DNA of 53,111 nucleotides from contig JALOLF010000011.1 in the NCBI GenBank assembly GCA_025456085.1, positions 1 through 53,111 on the forward strand, written 5' to 3'. This stretch comes from Acidimicrobiales bacterium. GTDB taxonomy: Bacteria > Actinomycetota > Acidimicrobiia > Acidimicrobiales > Acidimicrobilacustridaceae. How positions within the stretch are numbered: the first letter of the stretch is position 1; the number at the start of each line of letters is the position of its first letter. A model generated the notes under the pieces. It searched no databases. It was not told where the DNA came from and saw only the letters and a program-made list of their open reading frames with translations. Shown one piece after another: positions 45,103 to 52,118 of this stretch. Made by a program: the position numbers and the translations under genes.

Positions 45103-46104
45103 TCAGTCGCCGTCGAGCTCTCCCTCGGGGCGCCGCCGAACCGGCAACGAACGCGACAGCGAGATGCGCCGGCTACGCGTCTCGAGCCCACCTGAGGGTT
45201 GCGCCGTGGTTGGATCCGGCGCAGGCACGGACCGCTCGTCAATGGAGTCCGAACCGGCCAGCAGGAGGGCCAGCGAGGCGTCGTCACCGCCGATCTCCGC
45301 CGGCTCGGCCAGCCAGTCCGGGATGCGCCGGTCGATCTCCTCGGGCGGGAAGCGGCGAACCCGGTCCGCGAGGTCGGCGCCCACCTGACGCCACCAGTCG
45401 CGGTCGACGAACGCCCCGCCGAACCCGTCGGTGCAGGCCAGGGCCACGGTGATGGGCTGTTCGCGCAGATCGACCACCCCCAGCCGCACCGAACGGAGCG
45501 GGTCGATCTGGGCCAGCGACGACGTCACGTTGGCCACGTTGCGGGGATCGTCGGGCAGCAGGCGCAGCGACGTCCCGTCCTCGGTCACGGCGAACACGTC
45601 GCCGTCGCCGATCTGGAGCACCCCGAGCCGCGCACCCCCGGCGCACAGCGCCACCAGCGTGGTGCCGTAGGCGAGCACGGTCGCCGCCTCGTCCAGCGCC
45701 CCGTCCGATCGGCCGAGCAGCTCGACCTCGTCGGCGTCGAAGGCGTGCCCGGCGGCGTCGTCGAGCACAGCACGGCGCCACTCCTGCACCAGGATCTCGC
45801 TCGCACGGCGCAGCTCCCGCTCCAGCTCCTCGACGCCCGTCGTGCTCGCGCAGGCGTCACGCAGCGCGTGCACCGCGAGCGTCGCAGCGAGGCGCGCGCC
45901 GGTGGCCGAACGAGGGCAACGCCGCGAGCCGTGACCGTCGGCGACCGCGGCGGCCGCCACGGGACCCACGCCGGTGGCCGCCACCGCGTCCTGGTTGGGC
46001 CGACCGTTGGTCACGTGGTTGCTACCGATGACCGATCCGGCGAGCGCGTGCCAGGCCCCCGTCACCGTGGGGCCGGGCACACCACCGGGAGCCACGTCAC
46101 TCAC
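45103..46104 (-). CDS. PP2C-family protein phosphatase
   Basis: 333 residues, GTG start at 46104 overlapping the vWA stop (46101-46104). PP2C metal-binding motifs are visible: GRPNQDAVAA (D39), AAVADGHGSRRCP (D56-G-H-G), VLQIGDGDVFAV, ALACTDGFGGAFV and EIGGDDASLALLL. This Mg2+/Mn2+-dependent Ser/Thr phosphatase would oppose the kinase across the divergent promoter. A basic C-terminal tail (SRRISLSRSLPVRRRPEGEL) could bind membrane or be modified. With the vWA protein and the kinase it makes a TerY-P-type triad, like E. coli yegI/yegK/yegL. The frame upstream of 46104 runs antisense-like into the vWA gene and is not included. Confidence 0.9.
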   Translation of the reverse strand: MSDVAPGGVPGPTVTGAWHALAGSVIGSNHVTNGRPNQDAVAATGVGPVAAAAVADGHGSRRCPRSATGARLAATLAVHALRDACASTTGVEELERELRRASEILVQEWRRAVLDDAAGHAFDADEVELLGRSDGALDEAATVLAYGTTLVALCAGGARLGVLQIGDGDVFAVTEDGTSLRLLPDDPRNVANVTSSLAQIDPLRSVRLGVVDLREQPITVALACTDGFGGAFVDRDWWRQVGADLADRVRRFPPEEIDRRIPDWLAEPAEIGGDDASLALLLAGSDSIDERSVPAPDPTTAQPSGGLETRSRRISLSRSLPVRRRPEGELDGD

Positions 46105-46808
46105 CACACGATCTGATCCGGGCCCGGGGCCGGAACCGACACCGGTGGCGTCGGCCCCTCCGCGCTGCTCGAGGGTGTGGGCCGTGACGCCGCCGCCACG
46201 GCCACCGTCGACACGAAGCGGATGGCCTGGGCGAGCTGGTCGGGGTTGTGGGCCGCCAGCGGTGCGATCTCGGGATGGCCGATGAAGTCCCGCAGCACGC
46301 CGAGGTTGGCGTCGCGCCCGATGGCCACCGCCCGTCGCACGGACTTCGCCCCCCACGGCTCGGCGAGGAGTCGCTCCAGGCCGACGCGGAACGACGGCTC
46401 GGAGGTGTTCGTCGGCTCGCCGTCGGAGACGAGCACGATGGCCGGCGCGTAGCCGCGCCCGTCCTCGGCCAGGGGACGCATCTGGCGGGCGAGCTCGTCG
46501 AGGGCCATGCCCAGCTCGGTGAGGCCCCCCGGTTCGGCTCCGACGTCACGCCACGACGCGCCGAACTGCTCGACCGGCGTCGGCGTGGGCACGACCCAGC
46601 GAACCGAGGACGAGAAGGTGGCGACCCGGACGAGCAGCTCCACACCCGGACTCGACCGGGAGGCGTCGAGGATGTGGGGGATCGACTCGCGCACCGCCAC
46701 GTTCAGCGCCTGGATCTTGCCGTCGGCCGCCATCGAACCCGAGACGTCGAGCAGCCAGATGAAGTGCAGCGGGCGTCGGGCCAGAACGCCGCCGAGACGA
46801 TCTCCCAC
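46101..46808 (-). CDS. von Willebrand factor A domain protein (TerY/YegL-like)
   Basis: 235 residues, GTG start at 46808 with GCAGGAGG upstream. The MIDAS metal site is intact: DVSGS at 21-25 (FIWLLDVSGSMAADGKIQAL), Thr97 in GGLTELGMALDE and Asp129 in VLVSDGEPTNTSEPS. After the vWA fold comes a Pro/Ser-rich tail. No signal peptide or membrane helix, so it is cytoplasmic. TerY-like vWA proteins are thought to act as scaffolds with a PP2C phosphatase and a kinase in stress responses; both partners are adjacent. It is transcribed away from the kinase gene across a 171-bp region with a candidate SARP site 69 bp upstream. Confidence 0.9.
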   Translation of the reverse strand: MGDRLGGVLARRPLHFIWLLDVSGSMAADGKIQALNVAVRESIPHILDASRSSPGVELLVRVATFSSSVRWVVPTPTPVEQFGASWRDVGAEPGGLTELGMALDELARQMRPLAEDGRGYAPAIVLVSDGEPTNTSEPSFRVGLERLLAEPWGAKSVRRAVAIGRDANLGVLRDFIGHPEIAPLAAHNPDQLAQAIRFVSTVAVAAASRPTPSSSAEGPTPPVSVPAPGPDQIVW

Positions 46809-46876
46809 GGAGCCTCCTGCGATCGGTGCGATGGTTCGGAGCGCGCACCTGTGCGCCGGCCATCCGACACGACACC

Positions 46877-46894
46877 CCTTCAGGAACGCTTCAA
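46877..46894 (-). promoter_or_regulatory. Candidate SARP operator 2 (11-bp-period direct repeat)
   Basis: On the minus strand TTGAAGC-GTTC-CTGAAGG: heptamers 11 bp apart, matching site 1 in 12 of the 14 heptamer and flanking key positions by eye. It lies 69 bp upstream of the vWA-PP2C operon and 86 bp upstream of the kinase gene on the other strand, so it could serve both directions. Confidence 0.6.
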
Positions 46895-46979
46895 GCACTG
46901 TAGGCGCCCCACCCCGGCCGGCGACGTGGCGACGCCTAGCATGGCGGCCGTCGGCCCGCCGGGAGGAAGAACCAGCGAC

Positions 46980-48287
46980 ATGCCAGCCAGGAACGCTCGC
47001 GTGCAGGTGGAGAACGTGGGCATGGTCACCGTCTTGGACCTCCTCGGGCGGGGTGGGCAGGGCGAGGTCTACGAGGTGGCCGCCGACACCGGGCAGCGGT
47101 ACGCCCTGAAGTGGTACACGTCCTGGCCCGGTGGCCTGTGGGAGGCGCTCGAGTACCTGATCGAACGCGGCAGCCCGAGCCACCACTTCCTGTGGCCCGT
47201 GGGTCGGGCGGTCAGCCCCGGCGAGCACGGCTTCGGCTACCTCATGGCGCTGCGACCCCCCGCCTACCGGGGTCTGGCGGAGCTGGTCTTCGGCGACCGA
47301 GACGACCACTCGCCCCTCGACGTGTCGTTCCGCAGCACCGTGAACCTGGCCTTCCACCTGAGCCGTGCCCTGCTGCGCCTGCACGCCCTCGGCCTGTGCT
47401 ACCGGGACATCAACTTCGGCAACGTCTTCTTCCGACCCGACAACGGTGACGTGCTGGTGTGCGACAACGACAACGTCGGCATCGACGGCACCCCCAGCAC
47501 GATCGCCGGCACGCTGCAGTTCATGGCCCCCGAGGTCGTGCGCATGCTGCACCGAGTGGGTGGGACCGAGCCGGCCTGGCCCTCGGCGCGCACCGATCGC
47601 CACAGCCTGGCCGTGGCGCAGTTCTACATCCTGTGCGGATCGGACCCGCTCGAGGGCACCAAGACCCGCCACGGGCCCTTCGACGCCGACTGGGAGCTGG
47701 AGCACTACGGACTGCGTCCGTTGTTCGTGTTCGAACCCGACGACGACTCCAACCGACCCATGAGCGACGTCACCACGGCCTACTGGCAGCTCTACCCCAG
47801 CTTCGTGCGCACCCTGTTCCTGCGCGCCTTCGGGCCCGGGCTGCACGACCCCGACGCCCGTGTCCTGGAGAGCGAGTGGGCGACCGCGATGCTGGCGTTG
47901 CGCGACACCGCGGCGCGCTGCGCGTCGTGCTCGCAGACCTTCTTCGTCGACCCGGCCGCTCCCGATCGCCCCTGCGCCCGGTGCGGTGCGCCGACCAGCG
48001 GACCGCTGGTGATGGCCATCGGTCGACGACGGGTCGTCATCTCCCCCGACCAGCTGCTGTTCACCGACCACCTGGGCGGCGATCCCGACCTCGGCAGCCC
48101 GGTCGGCATCGTCGTGCCCCACCCCACCGAGCACCACCGCGTCGCCCTGCGCAACCTGACCGAGACCTCCTGGACGGCGACCACGGAAGCCGGCGACGTG
48201 CACGACGTGCCCCCCGGACGGGCCGTGGAGACCCTGCCCGGGCTGCGCATCCACTTCGGGCCGACCACCGGCGTCGTGGAACGATGA
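46980..48287 (+). CDS. Ser/Thr protein kinase with C-terminal zinc ribbon (YegI-like)
   Basis: 435 residues from the ATG at 46980 (GGGAGGA upstream). Kinase motifs: glycine loop LLGRGGQGEVYEV (23-28), Lys44 in YALKWYTSWP, catalytic loop CYRDINFGNVFF (D143, N148) and DND (162-164) in the DFG position, then AGTLQFMAPEVV. A zinc ribbon follows (C314, C317, C332, C335) and about 90 residues of beta-rich sequence. No membrane helix. The HRD/DFG changes (YRD, DND) retain the catalytic and metal-binding Asp, so activity is expected. It is divergent from vWA-PP2C and overlaps the FHA-ABC gene by ATGA, so it likely phosphorylates FHA ligands in this locus. Confidence 0.9.
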   Translation: MPARNARVQVENVGMVTVLDLLGRGGQGEVYEVAADTGQRYALKWYTSWPGGLWEALEYLIERGSPSHHFLWPVGRAVSPGEHGFGYLMALRPPAYRGLAELVFGDRDDHSPLDVSFRSTVNLAFHLSRALLRLHALGLCYRDINFGNVFFRPDNGDVLVCDNDNVGIDGTPSTIAGTLQFMAPEVVRMLHRVGGTEPAWPSARTDRHSLAVAQFYILCGSDPLEGTKTRHGPFDADWELEHYGLRPLFVFEPDDDSNRPMSDVTTAYWQLYPSFVRTLFLRAFGPGLHDPDARVLESEWATAMLALRDTAARCASCSQTFFVDPAAPDRPCARCGAPTSGPLVMAIGRRRVVISPDQLLFTDHLGGDPDLGSPVGIVVPHPTEHHRVALRNLTETSWTATTEAGDVHDVPPGRAVETLPGLRIHFGPTTGVVER

Positions 48288-50788
48288 CGACGCTCTCGGT
48301 GCAGATCGAGGGCCGCTCCCTGGTGCTCGCGCCCGGCCAGGTGCTCACGGTCGGCCGGGCCCCCGAGAACACCGTCATCCTCGGCGACGAGCGCGTCAGC
48401 CGCAGTCACGGCACCGTGCGGTGGGCCGACGGCGGGTGGACCTTCGAGGACCACTCCAGCCAGGGCACCTACCTCGAGGGGCACCGGGTGCACCGCATCA
48501 CCATCGACCGGCCGCTCGCCCTGCGCCTCGCCCATCCCGGGTCCGGTCCGGTCCTGGTCGTGCAGCCGAGCCCGCGAGACGAGGTCGCCCGGCCCCCCGC
48601 GCCGGCCCCCCATGCACCGTTCCCACCATCGGCGCCGTCGTCGTATCCGACGCCCGGCCCCACGCCCGGTGGACCCGGCGCACCAGCGGTACCCGAGGGT
48701 CAAGGAGGAGCGGGGGGACCGGGTGTCGCCGGCAACCGCGTGTCGCAGGTGCTGTCGAGCGTCGCCCTTCCTCCCCGGGGCGGGACCGGTGTGCTGCGCA
48801 TCGGTCGGGCCCCGGACAACGACATCGTGATCAGCGACGACCTCACCGTGTCCCGCTACCACGCGGAGCTGCGCCAGCTCCCCAGCGCCGTCGAGCTCGC
48901 CGACCTGCGCTCGCGCACCGGCACCTTCGTCGACGGGCGGCGCATCTCTCGAGTCGCCCTGCGACCCGGGCAGTTCGTGCGCATCGGGCGGCGCCTCTTC
49001 ACCCTCGAGGGCCGGCGCCTCGTGGAGTTCCGCGACGACACCGCCACCCTCGCCGCCCGGGATCTCGTGGTCGAGGTGGAAGGCGGCCGGCGACTGCTCG
49101 ACGGCGTCAGCTTCGTGGCCGAACCCCGACAGGTGATCGCGGTGATCGGCCCCTCGGGGGCGGGCAAGTCCACCCTCATGCGGGCCCTCACCCGACCGTC
49201 GTCGCTGTCGGGAGGCCAGGTGCTCTACAACGGCCAGGACCTGGCCGGCACCCTCGAGGACGTCCGCTCCCGGATGGGGGTGCTCCCCCAGGACGACATC
49301 ATCCACCCGCAGCTGCGCACCGAGCAGGCCCTCGCCTACGCCGCGGCGCTGCGCTTCTCCAGCGACACAACCGCCGCCGAGCGCCGCCAGCGCGTCCACC
49401 AGGTGCTCGCCGACCTCGACCTCGACGCGCCGCAGCACGCCCGGCTACCCATCGAGCGGCTCTCCGGCGGCCAACGCAAGCGGGCCTCCCTGGCCCTCGA
49501 GCTGCTCACCCGACCGGCGCTGCTGCTGTGCGACGAGCCGACGACCGGCCTGGACCTGCACCGCGAGCGGGAGGTCATGCAGCTCTTCCGGACGCTCGCC
49601 GACGGCGGTCGCACCGTCATCGTGATCACGCACTCCGTCGCCAGCCTGGACCTGTGCGACCGGGTGCTGTGCCTGGCTCCCGGTGGGAAGCCGGCGTACT
49701 TCGGGCCCCCCGATCGGGCTCTGGGCTACTTCGGGGTCACCGACTGGGTGCAGCTGTTCGGGCTGTTGGACCAACCACGCGACTGGCGCTCCCAGTTCCT
49801 GGCGTCGGCGGACTTCGAGCACTACGTCGCCCGACCGATCGCCGCCCAGCAGGCCGTCCCCCCGCTGGGCGGTTCAGGACGGCGTCCCCGTCGGGCCAGC
49901 ACCGTGAGCCAGCTCACCACCCTGTCCCGACGCAACGCCGCCGTCATCGCCGGCAACCGGTCGCACGCCCTGCTGCTGGCCGCCCAAGCGCCGCTCATCG
50001 GCCTGCTCATCGTCGCGGCTCTCGGCAGGGCCAACCTCGCACCCGGCGGCCTCGGCTCGTCCACCTCACCACGGGCCCTGGCGCTGGTGCTGGCCCTGTC
50101 GGCTGTCGCCATCGGTCTGGTCAACTCGTGCCGCGAGATCGTGCGCGAGCGACCCATCTACCAGCGCGAGCACGCCGTGGGCCTGTCCCGTTCGGCGTAC
50201 CTCGCCTCGAAGGTGGTGACGCTCGGCGTCCTGGTGCTCGTGCAGGCCGCGTTGTTGGCCCTGGTCGTGCTGCCGGGTCAGAAGGGCCCGCCCGACGCGC
50301 TGTTCGTCGACCCGCCGGTGCTGGAGCTGACGCTCATCCTGTTCGCCACCGGGTTCGCGGCGGTGGCCATGGGCCTGGCGGTGTCCGCGCTCGTCGGCTC
50401 CGATGCCGCCGCGCTGGTCGCCGTCCCGGTGCTGCTGGTCGCACAGCTCGTGCTGGGCGGCGGCTTCCTGGTGGTGGACGGGCGCCCGGTCCTCGAGCAG
50501 GTGGCGTGGACGACGCCCACGTACTGGGGCACACGGGCCCTGGCCGCCTCCGCCGACGTGAAGACCCTGGAGGGCCGGTGCGAGGCCAACGCCTCGATCG
50601 ACCGGGCGGAGCTCGACCCCGACACCCGGCGGCTGGTGGTCGGCTTCATCGGCAACGTGCCCTGCCCGTCGGGCTGGAACCACGACCGGGGCCAGCTCGG
50701 GCTGGCGCTCGGCGGCCTGGCCGTGGTGGGCGTCGGCTACCTCGCGGTCGCCCACTGGGGACTGCGGCGCAAGGACCGGGATCGCTGA
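48284..50788 (+). CDS. Double-FHA ABC exporter (Rv1747-like)
   Basis: 834 residues, ATG overlapping the kinase stop (48284-48287). Two FHA domains (about 15-95 and 165-245), each with GRAP(E/D)N and the SR.H signature (VSRSHGTV, VSRYHAEL), read phospho-threonine. A Pro-rich linker separates them. The ABC ATPase has Walker A GPSGAGKS (289-296), signature LSGGQ (393-397) and Walker B LLLCDEPT (413-420). The C-terminal 290 or so residues form a six-helix ABC-2 membrane domain with an extracytoplasmic Cys-containing loop. The domain order is that of M. tuberculosis Rv1747, a lipid exporter regulated by a kinase through its FHA domains. Here the kinase gene is directly upstream and coupled, which suggests direct control of transport. 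Confidence 0.92.
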   Translation: MTTLSVQIEGRSLVLAPGQVLTVGRAPENTVILGDERVSRSHGTVRWADGGWTFEDHSSQGTYLEGHRVHRITIDRPLALRLAHPGSGPVLVVQPSPRDEVARPPAPAPHAPFPPSAPSSYPTPGPTPGGPGAPAVPEGQGGAGGPGVAGNRVSQVLSSVALPPRGGTGVLRIGRAPDNDIVISDDLTVSRYHAELRQLPSAVELADLRSRTGTFVDGRRISRVALRPGQFVRIGRRLFTLEGRRLVEFRDDTATLAARDLVVEVEGGRRLLDGVSFVAEPRQVIAVIGPSGAGKSTLMRALTRPSSLSGGQVLYNGQDLAGTLEDVRSRMGVLPQDDIIHPQLRTEQALAYAAALRFSSDTTAAERRQRVHQVLADLDLDAPQHARLPIERLSGGQRKRASLALELLTRPALLLCDEPTTGLDLHREREVMQLFRTLADGGRTVIVITHSVASLDLCDRVLCLAPGGKPAYFGPPDRALGYFGVTDWVQLFGLLDQPRDWRSQFLASADFEHYVARPIAAQQAVPPLGGSGRRPRRASTVSQLTTLSRRNAAVIAGNRSHALLLAAQAPLIGLLIVAALGRANLAPGGLGSSTSPRALALVLALSAVAIGLVNSCREIVRERPIYQREHAVGLSRSAYLASKVVTLGVLVLVQAALLALVVLPGQKGPPDALFVDPPVLELTLILFATGFAAVAMGLAVSALVGSDAAALVAVPVLLVAQLVLGGGFLVVDGRPVLEQVAWTTPTYWGTRALAASADVKTLEGRCEANASIDRAELDPDTRRLVVGFIGNVPCPSGWNHDRGQLGLALGGLAVVGVGYLAVAHWGLRRKDRDR

Positions 50789-50806
50789 GGACCCCGCCGC
50801 GCCGTG

Positions 50807-50822
50807 CGTCGACCGGTCGACG
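50807..50822. repeat. 16-bp perfect palindrome between convergent genes
   Basis: CGTCGACCGGTCGACG sits in the 40-bp gap between the ends of the FHA-ABC and SARP-FHA genes. With no loop it is a poor terminator hairpin; it could bind a dimeric protein. Confidence 0.6.
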
Positions 50823-50828
50823 TGCCGG

Positions 50829-52016
50829 TCACGGGGCCTGGCGGGTGGCGGCGGGACGGGCGCCCGGGTCGGGGAGGTCGCTGCGCCGGTCGGCCGACGA
50901 CGGGTCGTGGAAGAACACCACCGTCCCGCCGAGCCGGAGCCAGTCGCCGTCGCGGAGCGGGCCGGCTTCGCCGACGGGGAGGTCGTTGTGGACCGTCCCG
51001 TTGGTCGACCCGCAGTCGCGCACCTCCCAGCCGCCGGCGCCCGCTCGGACCTCGGCGTGGCGTCGTGAGACCCGGTCGTCCCACCCCAGCACGACCGTGT
51101 TGTCCGACGCCCGGCCGAGCGTGACCACGCGGCCGGGGTCCAGCCCCACCCGCTTCGCCCGGCCCTCCGGATCGAGCCAGGTGAGCGTGGCCCGCGCCTC
51201 AGCGGACTCGTCGTCGGGCAGCAGCGACGCCGACTGCACGAGGATCTGCTGCTCCAATCGGCGCAGCCCGGGGCCCGGGTCGGCGCCGATCTCCTCGAGC
51301 AGCACCGCACGCGCCTGCTGGTAGGCGCGCAGGGCGTCGGCCTGGCGTCCACCGCGGTACAACGCCAGGATCAGCTGCTCCCACAGGCGCTCCCGCAGCG
51401 GATGGCGCGCCGTCAGCTCGCGCAGCTCGGCCACCAGCTCGGTCGAGCGCCCGGCCGCCAGGTCGGCATCGATCCGGTCCTCGAAGGCGGCGGCGCGCAG
51501 CTCCTCCAACCGCCAGCGGCGCGGGTCGAGCGCCAGCGTCTCGGCGAGGTCCGACGCCGGCGCATCGTCGCGCCACAGCGCCAACGCCTCTCGGAGCAGC
51601 CGCGCCGCCCCGGTGGGGTCGTCGACGCGACGCGACCGGGCCGCCGCCAGCAGCTCCTCGAAGCGGACCACGTCGACCGTCACGATGGCCGGGTCGAGCA
51701 GATAGCCGGGCGGACGGGACCGCAGCGCCTCGCGCCCCGCGGGGCCGAGGACGTTGCGCAGGTTCGACACGTAGACCTGCAGGGTGCCCTTCGAGCGGTT
51801 GACCGCGTCGTCGCCCCACACCGCTTCGCCGAGCTCCTCGGCCGACACCACCCGACCGCCCGCCAGGGCCAGAACCGCCAGCACGGCGCGCTGGCGCGCC
51901 CCACCGGCAGACACCGGCCGGCCGTCGACGCGGACCTCCACCGGGCCCAGCACCAGCACCTCCCCCCGCTGCGCCGGTTCGACGATCGTCGATCGACTGG
52001 CCTGTGGCTGGTCCAC
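50829..52016 (-). CDS. SARP-family regulator with C-terminal FHA domain (EmbR-like)
   Basis: 395 residues, GTG start at 52016 (GAGGAGGAG upstream). About residues 15-110 form the OmpR-type winged helix of SARPs (RQRAVLAVLALAGGRVVSAE, TLQVYVSNLRNVLGPAGREA); 115-265 the bacterial transcriptional activation domain of helical repeats; 290-375 an FHA domain (VVTLGRASDNTVVLGWDDRV, SRRHAEV, CGSTNGTVHN). EmbR of M. tuberculosis has the same order and responds to kinase PknH. It probably binds 11-bp direct repeats such as those at 45047 and 46877, controlled by the island kinase through its FHA domain. Divergent from adaptor gene E. Confidence 0.92.
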   Translation of the reverse strand: MDQPQASRSTIVEPAQRGEVLVLGPVEVRVDGRPVSAGGARQRAVLAVLALAGGRVVSAEELGEAVWGDDAVNRSKGTLQVYVSNLRNVLGPAGREALRSRPPGYLLDPAIVTVDVVRFEELLAAARSRRVDDPTGAARLLREALALWRDDAPASDLAETLALDPRRWRLEELRAAAFEDRIDADLAAGRSTELVAELRELTARHPLRERLWEQLILALYRGGRQADALRAYQQARAVLLEEIGADPGPGLRRLEQQILVQSASLLPDDESAEARATLTWLDPEGRAKRVGLDPGRVVTLGRASDNTVVLGWDDRVSRRHAEVRAGAGGWEVRDCGSTNGTVHNDLPVGEAGPLRDGDWLRLGGTVVFFHDPSSADRRSDLPDPGARPAATRQAP

Positions 52017-52105
52017 CCTCGTCTCCTCCTCGGCACAGATCGGCGCGCGATCCTGACCCCGGGCTGCACGCTGTTCCCTCGGGCACCTGCACCTACTCCA
52101 CCACG

Positions 52106-52111
52106 TAGGCT
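52106..52111 (+). promoter_or_regulatory. Candidate -10 element of adaptor gene E (leaderless)
   Basis: TAGGCT is followed by 7 bp and the ATG at 52119, with no ribosome-binding site. No clear -35 box. Confidence 0.45.
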
Positions 52112-52118
52112 CGCCGCG

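Noticed and set aside
43961..45452. A 497-codon plus-strand open frame opposite adaptor gene D and the AAA+ gene
   Set aside because: Antisense to genes with clear domains; composition is shadow-like.
48421..51324. A 967-codon plus-strand open frame through the FHA-ABC and SARP-FHA genes
   Set aside because: Shadow of the FHA-ABC gene in another frame; no domain features of its own.
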